64,000 nucleotides of DNA, taken from positions 124,001-188,000 of the forward strand of contig WFMF01000027.1 in assembly GCA_011033025.1 (NCBI GenBank). Reading direction: 5' to 3'. Source of the stretch: Beroe forskalii. Its lineage: Eukaryota; Ctenophora; Nuda; Beroida; Beroidae. The notes below the pieces were generated by a model. It was given only the letters and a program-made list of their open reading frames with translations, searched no databases and was not told the origin of the DNA. A program made the position numbers and the translations under genes. Shown here piece by piece: positions 41,841 through 53,450 of this stretch (its first letter is position 1; each line of letters begins with the position of its first letter).

Positions 41841-44627
41841 CCACTCTCCCCTTTAAAAAAATTGAGTTTTATCCAACAAAATGTGACCAACTTAACCAAA
41901 ATTTAAAATTTATGAAATTTATACCATAATCTCATAATAAATCGAGATTCACGTTAGGAAATTACAAACTTAGATAAATGAAATATAAATTGGGTAAAAA
42001 AATTGCTACACAACTTTAAAAGTTTAAAAATCAATTTCAATCATCTTATAAAATTCGCAATAATTTTTCAATTATCCGTTCCAAATCGCTGGACTGGTTT
42101 AGACGTTCTCCCTGAACGTGTAACAACCCCCTGATTATTGATAACATTCTGATTAATTGCCACAGGGGCAATTTGCGACATATCCTGAGGTGGAATATTG
42201 AACACATTACTTCTAAACTGATTTTGATCAACTGTTCTAGCCTGAGTAATGACTTGATTTGATTCCACAATGTTACTAGGAATCATGACCGTAGTTTTTG
42301 AAATCACAGGTGTATCATGGGTACTCTCCTGGGGTATGTACCTATTGGTGCCGAGGCATCTTGCTTGGTTTTTCCAGGTTTGAGGAGGTCATGATGTACA
42401 ATCTTAGTCTTTTTTGATACTGGGTCCATGATGCCCCAGTTAACAGGTCCAATTCTTTTGACTATGATATATGGGCCAACCCATAGTGGATTCATCTTTG
42501 GGTTAGACCCATGAGTACGTTTCAATAACACTTCATCTCCAGGTTTGAAGTCATTGACTCGTGTGGATTTATTGGCCTGCTTCTGGTAATTTCTGACAGC
42601 CTCTTCTTTGTTAGCCAAAGCATTCAGCCTTGTTAACTCAGGGTCTAAGCTATCATCGGCTGTATGGCACCCCAGTTTATTATCAATTGGCAAGGAAGCT
42701 GATATTCCATATGCCATTTGGAATGGAGAGAATTTGGTGGACTTGTTTTGGGTATTGTTGAAGTTAAGAATTGCTTCAGGTAAAACATCATCCCATTGCT
42801 GAATTGGGATGTTTCTAGAATGGCACATGCTTCTCAAGATTGTTTTTTATTGACTGAATAGCCCTCTCAGCACTGCCGTTGCCTGCAGGGTGATATGTTG
42901 ACGATCTCAGCTTTTTTAATTGCCAGGTCCTCACACAGTTTCCTGATAGCATAACCGTCAACATTATTACCCTGGTCAGACTGCAACCATTTTGGTATAC
43001 CATAATGACCAAACCAGTGGGTCCAAAGCCCTGAAATGATCGTACTAGCTGTAGTATCAGGCATTGCTACTGCAGTAGCCAGTTTGCTGAGGATATCAGT
43101 AACTAACAAGAAACTGTGGTTTCCCTTTTCTGACACCGGCATACTGGCTAAATCTAGAGAAATCATTTCGAACAATCTTTCAATTCTCCTTTGATCTTGA
43201 ACACTTGCTTTGGGCGCTGGACCATGTTTACACTGAGCACAGCTCCGGCAATTTTTAACAAATTGTTCAATTTGCTTCCTCATCCCTTTCCAGTAAAATC
43301 TGCTGCTTATGAGGATGGTTGAGTTTTCAACACCCGGGTGGGCCTGCCCATGGAACTCTCTGATGATCATTTCTGTTATTGGAGCAGGCACAACAATTCT
43401 CAACCCTTTGTTAAGCAGCTCATTTCTGATGCTTAGGTTTGAATATCCCTTGTAGGGACCTACATTGATTGGGGATTCGTTTTTAAGGGCTTTGATAACT
43501 TCCTGAATGCTCTTATCTTCTTTCTGTGCCTCTGCTATGACTCTATCAAGGCCCTCAGCTTTACTATCACTGCTATAGATAGCTAAGTTTTCCTCGGGCA
43601 AATCTGAACCTTCTATTCTACTAAGATAGTCAGCCTCTGCATTATCCTGACCCTTGAGATATTTGATTTCATACTCCAAATTTTCCAATTCCATGATCCA
43701 TCGTCCAATCTTCCCCCGTGGGTCTTTTTGGTTACGAATAGATTTGAGGGGTTGGTGATCAGAATAAAAAACAATTTTTTGATGACAATATGTTTTCCAT
43801 TTTCTACTGGCACTAACTATTGCATACAATTCTCTTTCCGAAGTGCTCCACCGCCTTGCTGTGTCTGACAATGTTTTCAGAATGGTATCCAATTGGTTTG
43901 AATGATCCATCTGAAGCAAATTGTCCTAGTACACTGCCCACTGCAATGGATGAAGCATCAGTTCTGATCACAAATAGTTTTCCCCAATCTGGAAGAAACA
44001 GAGATAAAGCAGTATGAAACTCACTCTTCAACCTCTCAAAGGCATTTTGCTCTTTTTCAGACCACTCAAACAAACTTTTGGTTGATGTAAGTTTATGCAG
44101 AGGGGCTGCTATTTCTGAGTAGTCTTTTATGAAACGGCGATTATAATTAGCCATTCCAAGGAATTGCTGAACCTGCTTTCTACTCTTTGGCACAGGGAAT
44201 TCTTTAATCTTTTCTATGTTTGAGGCTAAGGGTCTAATCTCTTTACCATTAAGAACAAAACCCAAGAACTCAATTTCAGAGAAGGCAAATTCACATTTAT
44301 CCTTCCTAAGAGAGAGATTGCATTCTCCAATAACCTGAATTTGATATGATCTTCAAAAGAGTGCAGCTCATGATAATGATATTGTCCACATGTAAGCATC
44401 AATTCCAGAAGCTCCTCTCTGTCTCCCACTACGAAGTTCATGTTCCGTTGGAATGTTGATTGTGCATTCTTCAATCCAAAAGGCATTCTGACAAACTGGA
44501 ATTTCCCCTTTTGGACACTAAATGCAGTCTTAGGTCTATCTGCTTCATTTATCACGATACCCCAATATGGGGGATTTCAACTGATGCCAAAGCAGCTGCA
44601 GCCATTTTGAAATATTTGAGGAAGTAA
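41841..44627 (-). pseudogene. Gypsy pol remnant: RT, RNase H, integrase
   Basis: Minus-strand fragments in the order expected of Ty3/Gypsy pol. 44555-44226: end of the reverse transcriptase fingers/palm with FVRMPFGLKNAQSTFQR; the YxDD motif that should follow is not readable. 44265-43813: RT thumb and RNase H start (FPVPKSRKQVQQFLGMANYNRRFIKDY-type block). 43919-42867: RNase H (YSDHQPLKSI), integrase zinc finger (H-H-C-C around HPGVEN and CRSCAQCK) and part of the DDE core (SLDLASMPVSEKGNHSFLLV; WLQSDQGNN). 43012-42815: rest of the core with YHPAGNGSAERAIQSIK. 42837-42304: integrase C-terminus with GDEVLLKRTHG and LWVGPYIIVKRIG. Frames are shifted at least three times. gag and protease are absent. 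Confidence 0.9.
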
Positions 44628-44852
44628 TGTCAGTCACTATTGGGAGCAATAACACACAACGGATAGTGGATAAATGAGAATGGTTATATCTTTGATACTC
44701 AAACAGATATCTGGAACTATCTCATATAAATAACAGTACTTCCTAAGGGAGTGGTGAATCAATAGTCATCAATCATATAATAATATACAAACTCAAAGTA
44801 AGGGTAAACATATCAAATCATTATATAAGAATAACCAAAGTATATCCTGACA
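44628..44852 (-). repeat. 5' LTR of the Gypsy element
   Basis: 225 bp, TGTCA...TGACA ends. The split 3' LTR (39380-39463 plus 41702-41840) matches it throughout apart from the two bases lost at the Penelope insertion point. Confidence 0.93.
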
Positions 44853-44884
44853 AACTCAAAAAAGGAAAACGATGTAATACGAAG

Positions 44885-44990
44885 ACACCTTTTTCCTATA
44901 CCACCTTGCAAAAAATCGCTGGTTTTCAACTCCTAGTGTGTCAGATTTCATGGAGAGCAGAGGGTCCTACCATTGAACTACCTCTCTCGA
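44885..44990 (-). repeat. tRNA-like sequence, possible SINE or tRNA pseudogene
   Basis: On the minus strand GAGAGAGGTAGTTCAATGGTAGGAC looks like a tRNA 5' end with an A box, followed about 35 nt later by GAGTTGAAAACCAG, a poor B box. The cloverleaf is incomplete. Sequence downstream (to 45420 on the minus strand) is open but unrecognised. Confidence 0.35.
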
Positions 44991-46265
44991 TTATAATAAT
45001 AGATTAAAATTGAGTAATATACAACTTCTTTTTTGTAGAACAAATACAGTCATCTTTGTAGTCAAGCCACAGAACTCTCCAACAACTCCAACCATAGTCT
45101 TTGACGGGATCCATGAAAGAAATGCCTTCATCAGAGAGCTAGGCAGATCCAAATAAAGCATGATGCACCAAAAATGATATGGTGTACTGAGAGCTAACAC
45201 TGTGGCACACGGACTTGCGACCGTGTTGTGGGGTTGAATGCATTTGATGGGCGCCCAACGCTCCTCCAACCACAAGATGTAGTGTGTTAGTTTCAGAAGC
45301 TCCAAGTTCATCAAGGAAATTAAGTTCATCAATGTCTTTATCCAGTGTAGGGAAGATAAAGTTCCATCTGGTCCTAACAAGATCAAAAGATCAAGTCGAC
45401 TGTGTTTACTTGTAAACATAAATCAGGCTGCGACTCCGAAGAGACGAGAAAGAACCAGAGAAACAATGGGACTTCACTCTGGGCGACTTTACCCTTGCAA
45501 ATATACAAAAATTAAAATTCAAGAAATAAGTTAATACTAATTAACAATACAGTAAGGCTATACTACAAAATATACTCAACTAAATATCATAAATCTACTC
45601 CTATACTAAAACTACCTAAAATACAGTATACTATGTAACAAACGGAATGAATACAAAACTGAACAAACATTAAATAATAATTGGTGGTAGACTGAATATC
45701 TGATAAATGACACGTGATGATACAATTACCAGCAATGGTGAAATAAGAACGCTCTGCCATGGAGGGTTGCCATCACATCCCGAAAGGGATGGCGATGGTC
45801 AGTGGATGGTCAGTGGATGGTCAGTGGATGGTCAGTGGTTGGTCAGTGGATGGTCAGTGGATTTAACAACCTTGACACTGACCATAAATCTTAACCTTGA
45901 CCCTGACCTTGCCTTAACTCTAATCTTATCCCTTAATCCAACCTTTAACCTAACCCGAACTGAATATGCTTATATTACTGTTCAAGGAGCAGCAGGAAAC
46001 AAACAGTGTTCGTTTCCTGCTGCTTCTTGAACAGTTGATCAGTTGATCATTAAACTAACTTTGTTGGGAGTTTAGCCCAGAGTTTACACTTGATAATGAT
46101 TAATATTTTGCTATGCTATTTTGGTTAAGTGGGAAAATCACAATGTTTAAACCTGAATGAAATTGTAAAAATATTTCATGTAAAATTTGAATTTTGAAAT
46201 AAAAAACACGTATATCCCAGTTTGCGTTGCGCGGCACGATTCCGTAGGGAAGCGCGTGGCGCTTG
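44991..46265. other. Non-coding region with short tandem repeats
   Basis: A minus-strand open frame of 142 codons (45419-44991) has no family I recognise. 45784-45854 has six copies of the 11-mer GATGGTCAGTG. 45870-45960 is CCTTGACC/CCCTTAATCC telomere-like degenerate DNA. 45985-46030 is a GGAGCAGCAGGAAACAAACA inverted repeat (arms GAAACGAACACTG / CAGTGTTCGTTTC-like). Confidence 0.5.
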
Positions 46266-46267
46266 CC

Positions 46268-46348
46268 TTGTCTGACGTCGTCAGACCCATCTGCGAGTAG
46301 TGGAGCGCGCACTTCGCGCGCGCGAGGGGGTCAGGCAACGCCTGACAA
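46268..46348. repeat. Decayed mini hairpin related to 39246-39319
   Basis: TTGTCTGACGTCGTCAGACCC and GGGTCAGGCAACGCCTGACAA are imperfect inverted repeats (about 15 of 21 positions pair) around a GC-rich loop with GCGCGC runs. The arms clearly resemble those of the perfect hairpin at 39246. Confidence 0.6.
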
Positions 46349-46366
46349 CTGCAACGTGGCGCGTAC

Positions 46367-46389
46367 ACACACACACACACACACACACC
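46367..46389. repeat. (CA)n microsatellite
   Basis: About eleven CA dinucleotides in a row. Confidence 0.95.
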
Positions 46390-46449
46390 TACGCAGGCTT
46401 GAGAATGAAATATCCCCCCTCCGGACGGCGGATGTGCGCATTTAAATTT

Positions 46450-48540
46450 TCTCAAATATGGCGATCGTATAAGGACGTTCCCCTAACTATAGACGTCGCG
46501 AAACGCACTCCGTGCGCGTAACCAGGGTCCTGGTTAGGGCAAATAAAAACGTTAACCTACCCTCGCGCGTGGCGCAACGTTCCATATTTGGACGCGGACG
46601 TCACTTTGCGCTTTCCTCGCGTCATGCAGTCAGAAAAATATTTTTTAAGTGTGGGAGACCCATGGTCCCCCTGTAGGTGATATTAGGGCTTATAGTTATA
46701 TGTATAGTAGAATAGAGTAATTGAGTAATAGATAGGACGTCTTTTAGAGTAGCTGTAGGGTAGATATAACATAGATAAGGCGTCTTTTAAGTCTTAGGAA
46801 ATCATTGGCACTTATACTCTTATAGAGATAGAAGCGGTAGATAAGTAGGTATAGAAGCTGCAGCTGCAGATAACAGCATAGGTCTTAGGAAACTGTCATA
46901 CAAACGTCATCATTAGGTAACACGATACACCTTAGTATACGTCACATAATACAGCTGCAGTAGAACGTAGGGCAGTAAGGTAACAGTGCGTTGCGGAGTA
47001 ACGCGCTGTGTCAGTCACGTGACCCAGCACTTTAACAATGCGTAGCTCGCAGTAGCTGGTGTCTGGATTGATGTTTTGTTGATACGTGGCTGATTCACGT
47101 CTTAGACTTAGGAATAGGTAAGGGCCACGTATTTGTAGGTTTCTTTAGAGTGTCCCACCGGCTATAAGGTGGAGCTCTTAAAGTCCTATTTATAATTAAG
47201 TAGTTTTAGGTTTCTTTAGAGTGTCCCACCGGCTATAAGGTGGAGCTCTTAAAGTCCTATTTTGTAAGGCCGTAATTATACGATTCTAATCCATCCAGTC
47301 CACATTAATAGTCTATAGTTTAACATGGGTCAAAATAGTTTTATGAGAAGTGTCCCGTCTTAGGCGGAGCTTTAAATACTATGTCTTCATGACCCATTTA
47401 GAAAATGATAGCTTTAATCAATAATACGTAGTTTTGTACGTATTTTTATACGTATCTTTGTTTTTATTGTACATGTAACGGATACACACGTTTTCGTTAT
47501 TGATATTGAGACTTCGCCCCATGATTTAAGTCGTGGTGCAAACCACGCAATAGTACGGTTTGAGTATGGGCGGCATATTAATATTATAGCTTTATAGTGA
47601 TTTAAGTGGTGCTGGCCTAATTAGGCGAAAAGCATCCATCTTTTATGGTATTTGTAAGAATAATGAATGTGATGCGATCAGTATTTTCATATTCAATGTT
47701 GTCAGAACTTCAAAACATGCATTTTGCAAAATAGTCAAGTTTAAACTCAAAAGCCACTCGGGCATTTTCTACTTTTCATAACCGAGTTTCCTTTGTTTAT
47801 TGTTGAATGATTACCATTTAAATTACAGCTGCAGCGCAGCATATTCTATTGAAATTGGGAGTTGAACTGTGACGGAGAGAATCGCGCGACAGTCTATTTT
47901 CCCGGATCATTAAAAGGACACGTGGCACGAACCGTAACGCAACCCTGATGATTACCGATTCTCATGCTTTGCAATTGATTTAGATAACGATGATTAACAT
48001 AGACCCTGAGGTAACCGAGAGCAAGGAATACGCCATATATAGTTTGTTTTGATACGTCTTGAGGATAGCATAGTGAGCGAATTTTGTTACGTCATGAACC
48101 CTATAGAGCTATAGCCTAGGAGCTGACCTTACAGTTATAGATTAACCATACTTAAGTGATAAACACTCCATTACCCCCTCCACCGCTATATCTTATTTTA
48201 TCACATGTGGAGCTCTGCTGCTGGTTCTTTTTGATCGGGGGAGGCAGTCGTGCGATTTGCTGCGTTACACTTACAGAAAATCGAACTCCTTATTATTTTT
48301 TCCGGCACCTTATTTTTTTTGCCTGTTATTATTATTATTTCATTAAGTGCTATTTTATGATTTTCAAGTTGTTATACGTCTTATAAGTAGCGTGTAACTT
48401 TAATTACAAGTTTTGACATGTTTACACTGCTATTAGACTTTAATAGAACTAGAAGTATAATATTTATATAGTACGGTAATGATTTACAGTTTCATAATTT
48501 CAACTTTTGCAGCTGAAGATAAGCCGAGCTTTAGATTAGC
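46450..48540. other. Non-coding region with structured duplications
   Basis: No coding frame of note. The stretch 46660-47400 is unusual in composition (many TAGGTAG/TAGATA, CTGCAGCTGCAG) and contains the 71-bp duplication at 47137. AGGCGTCTTTTA/AGGACGTCTTTTA recurs at 46733 and 46780. The rest is unique. Confidence 0.5.
47137..47262. repeat. Tandem pair of 71-bp units each forming a hairpin
   Basis: AGGTTTCTTTAGAGTGTCCC...CTTAAAGTCCTATTT occurs twice at a 71-bp period (47137 and 47208), with the first 55 bp identical. Each unit can fold: CTTTAGAG with CTCTTAAAG outside, and CCACC-GGCTATAA-GGTGG inside. A diverged third unit (AAGTGTCCCGTCTTAGGCGG, 47350-47385) keeps a similar stem. Confidence 0.7.
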
Positions 48541-48654
48541 CGAGACGCCTGGCAGCGTTCAAAGTCACAGTTCCCGGTATAAGAGTGATCAGTGTGAAGA
48601 AAAAGTCGAGTATTTAGAGAGAAGCATGCGTACGAGGGTGAGTTGAGAAGTTTG

Positions 48655-48870
48655 AGAGATTTTTAGTGTTTGGGGCCGAATTAGTTCGTTGCGGGTAGGT
48701 AAGGTATTGGGGCCGACAAGTTCGTGCGGGGTTTAAGTTATAAATTATAATGTATGGGGGCCGACACCTTAAGTCGAGTTATAATCTATGGGGGACGACA
48801 CCTTAGTTCGTTAAGATTATGATAAGTTTAAGATTATGATACGTTTAAGATTATGATACGTTTAAGACTA
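48655..48870. repeat. Degenerate GGGGCCGACA and TTTAAGATTATGATACG repeats
   Basis: Three copies of TATGGGGGCCGACACCTTAAGT-like sequence at about 48705-48800, then three copies of GTTTAAGATTATGATAC to 48870. They lead into low-quality-looking A- and T-rich sequence before the second TIR element. Confidence 0.6.
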
Positions 48871-49464
48871 TGATATTGATGGGGAAAAAATGGAAAAGGG
48901 GGTGAACACTAAGCTCGGGGGTTGGGTTTAATTTTTTTTGGGAATGAAAAACAAAATTATTTTCATTTCCCCCAAAAAGGTTTTCCCCATTTTTTCAAAA
49001 AATTCAAAAAAAACCCTTGTTTTAAATCGTAAATGTAACTAGAATTAAAGACCCTACCAGATTTTTTCTTATTTTTAAGCCCAACTAATAAATTACCTTT
49101 GGAAACGCTTATTTTTTGGGGTTTTCCAAAAAAGTGTTTAAATTTATACATATTCTATAAAGTTTATAAAATTTGCCAAAGTTTGCCAAAAAATAACCCA
49201 AGAACCTGACTATTTCCTGATTTTCTTCCCATTCACAGTGCATGCAGGACTTGTGTGCATAATGGTTTTGAGGAAGCTGAATCGATTTCCAATGCTTAAT
49301 TTTCATTCAGAATTTCCCCTTCAAGGCTTTACTGGTTCCACGTCTGGAAATTCCTCTGCAAGCCTCGCTTTTTATAAAAGGTATCCTAAAGGACCTGGGT
49401 TAGAATCTTCGAGGACCTTTCGGTTCAAGAAAAGAGATGTTTATAATTATCAAGAATGGATCCA

Positions 49465-50369
49465 GTTTAAAGTCTGCTAAATAAGTGAGTCACGTATGTA
49501 TATATATAACACGACTTACTCACGATTGCTTACTTGATTTCTATCCTTATTAAGATTTAAGTCTGCTAACCTAAATCTAGCTGCGAAATGGTATATCAGC
49601 AAACAGTTCCAGCTTGAAAAACCGTTGATATGGCAAGGTTTTGTGAGGCTTGTTCGGTTGGCTCTAACTGGGGAAAAGCAGAACATTGAAAGTGCTCTGC
49701 GTGGCACAATGTTCCAGCACTCAGGAACCTAGTCGTTGCTCTTTTCTCTTAATTAACCCATACTCCCCCACCTCCAATTCTGGGTGGCTTCTCTCTATTT
49801 TCAGTTCTTTCATGAATCAGGATACCTCTTATCTCCCATGTGTTCCACCACTTTTGGTAGAGGCTCAAGCACTCACCACGCAATCCCTAGTGTTTGGGAA
49901 ATTACGCCCAATAAATTTCCTTGTGTTTATTTTTAATTCTACCATTTCATTCATTTTTTTCAATATAATCTCCATTTATTTACATTATTTTTTACATTCC
50001 TGACTAGCAATAACCTTTACATCTTACCTTTCCTCAGCTGTCATTACCTTTTACTCCATGAGAGTATCCCCACGCAGGTGACCGGTCATCCACTTCTGTA
50101 AAGACAGTACCAGTAATGACCCTGACCTGACTCGTTATTACAAGTTAAGGTTGGCCCGAGCCCGGGCCATGAGTCATTTGCTGGTAGCGTGGAATACTTT
50201 CTGTCCTATTAAAAATCACCAGATCTGGGATGGGGGCCTTCTGGCCACATCCACGCGTTGCTCCGCGGGAAACAGAACCCTCTGTTTGGTAAGAGCTTAT
50301 CGGCGGGGTCCTGTTTTCTCGCGGGCAGAGTGGGCATCTAAGTTCTGATAGTGATTTTGGGACACTGAG

Positions 50370-50400
<31 letters not shown>
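49465..50400 (+). mobile_element. Poly(A)-tailed retroposon inside TIR element copy 2
   Basis: Copy 1 of the host element reads straight through CAAGAATGGATCCATGTATC; in copy 2 this is split by 936 bp that end in a run of 27 A (50374-50400). GAATGGATCCA occurs on both sides (49454-49464 and 50401-50411), an 11-bp target-site duplication. Poly(A) plus a duplication of this length indicates L1-type target-primed reverse transcription. The insert has no recognisable protein; it may be a 5'-truncated LINE or another retroposed transcript. Confidence 0.88.
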
Positions 50401-50403
<3 letters not shown>

Positions 50404-50885
50404 TGGATCCATGTATCTACCATCTACTACCAGTTCATCAGATAACGTGTCACCGGCAAAATTGTGCCACATGAATATGACCAAAATTAGCCTCCATTAG
50501 CATCCATGGAGGCTGAATGGAGGCTTATTTCAAAAATAAGCCATTAGCCTCCGTGGACATGGAGGCTAATGGTTCCAATAGGCAGGCTAATTTTCGAAAA
50601 AAAGCCTCCACTGTGGAGGCTAATCAGCCTCCATAAGCCTCCATGGAGGTAATATTTTGGTTTAGCCTCCACTGAAGAATAAAGGTCTCGGACACAGAAA
50701 CTGAATCATAACATATTCATGGAGGCTAAAGCTTTAATATGAAGGCTAATGGAGGCAAGTGGAGGCTATTAAATAGCCAAATTTTGGAGGCTTGGCCTCC
50801 ATATTAAACAAAATTTCGTGCTGAAACTGGTAAATGTGCACTAATTCCTTAATTTTGAAAGCAGTTTGTAGATTCAAACTTTCAG

Positions 50886-53450
50886 ACAGCTCCAACTATC
50901 CTCCACTCAGCTTCCACTAGGTTCCACTTAGCCTCCACTAGCCTCCGCTCAGCCTCCACTAGGCTCCACTCAGCCTCCACTAGTCCACTAGACTCCACTA
51001 AGCTCCACACAGCCTCCACTAGGCTCCACTAGTCCACTAGGCTCCACACAGCCTCCACTAGGCTCCACTCAGCCTCCACTGGACCACCAGGCTCCATTCA
51101 GTCTCCATTGGGCACCAATCAGCCTCGAATAGTCTCCAATCAGTCTCCACTAGGATCCATTCTTCCTCCAATAGGCTCCACTCTTCCTCCACTAGGCTCC
51201 ATTCTTCCTCCACTAGGCTCCAATCAGCCTCCACTGACCTCCACTGACCACTAGCCTCCACTCAGCCTCCACTAGTCCACTAGGCTCCACACAGCCTCCA
51301 TTAGGCTCCACTCAGCCTCCACTAGGCGACATCCAGCCTCCACTAGGTTCCACTCAGCCTCCACTACGCTCCAAACAGCCTCCACCCGGCGCCACTCAGT
51401 CTCCAGTAGGCTCCACCCAGCCTCCACTCAGCCTCCACTACGCTCCAAACAGCCTCCACTCGGCTCCACTCAGTCTCCAGTAGGCTCTAATCGGCCTTCA
51501 CTCGGCTCCACTTAGCGTTCTCTCAGCCTCCACTAGGCTTCACTCAGCTTCCACTAGACTCCACTCAGCCTCCACTAGTCCACTAGGCTCCACTCAGCCT
51601 CCACTAGGCTCCACAGTCCACACAGCCTCCACTAGGCACCACTCAGCCTCGAAAAGTCTCCAAGGGGCTCCATTCTCCCTCCACTAGACTTCATTCTTCC
51701 TCCACTAGGCTCCAATCAGCCTCCCCTAGCCTCCACTGACCACTAGCCTCCACTCAGCCTCCACTAGTCCACTAGGCTCCACACAGCCTCCATTAGGCTC
51801 CACTCAGCCTCCACTAGGCGACATCCAGCCTCCACTAGGTTCCACTCAGCCTCCACTACGCTCCAAACAGCCTCCACCCAGCCTCCACTAGGCTCCACTC
51901 AGCTCCAAACAGCCTCCATTCGGCTCCACTCAGTCTCCAGTAGGCTCTAATCGGCCTTCACTCGGCTCCATTCAGCGTTCTCTCAGCCTCCACTAGGCTT
52001 CACTCAGCTTCCACTAGACTCCACTCAGCCTCCACTAGTCCACTAGGCTCCACTCAGCCTCCACTAGGCTCCACAGTCCACACAGCCTCCACTAGGCACC
52101 ACTCAGCCTCGAAAAGTCTCCACTTAGCCTCCATAAGGCTCCACACGGCCACCTTTAGGCTCCAATCAGCCTCTTTTAGGCGACACCCAGCATCAACTTG
52201 GCTCCACTACGCTCCAAACAGTCTCCACTCGGCTCCACTCAGTCTCCAGTAGGCTCCACCCAGCCTCCACTAGGCTCCACTCAGCCTCCACTACGCTCCA
52301 AACAGCCTCCACTCAGCGTTCTCTCAGCCTCCACTAGTCCCCACTCAGCCTCTACTTGGCTCCATTCAGCCTCCACTAGGCAACAATAGCCTCCACAAGG
52401 CTCCACACAGGCACAGCCTCAACTAGGCACCACTCAGCCTCCAATAGCCACCACTTAGCCTCCATAAGGCTCCACACGGCCACCTTTAGGCTCCACTCAG
52501 CCTCTTTTACGCGACACCCAGCATCAACTAGGCTCCACTACGCTCCAAACAGCCTCCACTCGGCTCAACTCAGTCTCCAGTAGGCTCCACCCAGCCTCCA
52601 CTAGGCTCCACTCAGCCTCCACTACGCTCCAAACAGCCTCCACTCAGCGTTCTCTCAGCCTCCACTAGTCCCCACTCAGCCTCTACTTGGCTCCATTCAG
52701 CCTCCACTGACCACTAGGCAACAATAGCCTCCACAAGGCTCCACACAGCCACCTTTAGGCTCCATATAGCCTCTTCTAGGCGACACCAAGCCTCCACTAG
52801 GCTCCACTCAGCCTACACCACGCTCCAAACAGCCTCCACTAGGCTCCAATCAGTCTCCAGTAGGCTCCAATCGGCCTTCACTCGGCTCCACTCAGCGTTC
52901 TCTCAGCCTCCACTAGTCCCCACTCAGCCTCTACTTGGCTCACACAGCCTCCAATAGCCTCCACAAGGCTCCACTCAGCTTCCACTCAGCCTCCACTAGC
53001 CTCCACTCAGCCTCCACTGACCACTAGCCTCTACTCAGCCTCCATTAGGCTCCAGTCTCCACACATCCACCATTAGGCTCCATATAGCCTCTTCTAGGCG
53101 ACATCCAGCCTCTTCTAGGCTCCATTCAGCCTCCACTGACCACTAGCCTCCACTCAGCCTCCATTAGGCTCCACACATCCACCATTAGGCTCCATATAGC
53201 CTCTTCTAGGCGACATCCAGCCTCTTCTAGGCTCCATTCAGCCTCCACCACTCTCCAAACAGCCTCCACTAGGCTCCACTCAGTCTCCAGTAGGCTCCAA
53301 TCGGCCTTCTCTCGGCTCCACTTAGCGTTCTCTCAGCCTCCACTAGTCCCCACTCAGCCTCTACTTGGCTCACACAGCCTCCACTAGGCAACAATAGCCT
53401 CCACTAGGCTCCACACAGCCTCCACTAGGCGTCACATGGCCTCCACTAAG
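50886..53450. repeat. Minisatellite core of TIR element copy 2
   Basis: Same CAGCCTCCACTAGGCTCCAC unit family as 9885-11960 but about 480 bp longer. Several higher-order blocks present once in copy 1 are repeated here (for example the block with GGCGACATCCAGCCTC and CTCCAAACAGCCTCCAC), so the arrays expanded independently. Confidence 0.92.

Larger units (their letters stand above)
39380..44852 (-). mobile_element. Ty3/Gypsy LTR retrotransposon, internally deleted
   Basis: Flanked by 225-bp LTRs starting TGTCAGTCACTA and ending TATCCTGACA (plus-strand sense). The 5' LTR of this minus-strand element is 44628-44852; the 3' LTR is split into 39380-39463 and 41702-41840 by another retroelement. 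AACT lies outside both outer ends (39376-39379 and 44853-44856), a 4-bp target-site duplication. A polypurine tract AAAGGGGAGAGTGG abuts the 3' LTR (41841-41854). No gag or protease is present: only about 70 bp separate the 5' LTR from a truncated reverse transcriptase. The two LTRs appear identical wherever they can be compared. Confidence 0.92.

Noticed and set aside
44991-45419. 142-codon minus-strand frame right of the Gypsy LTR as a gene
   Set aside because: No domain, no splice context; next to a tRNA-like repeat, so more likely part of an unidentified repeat.
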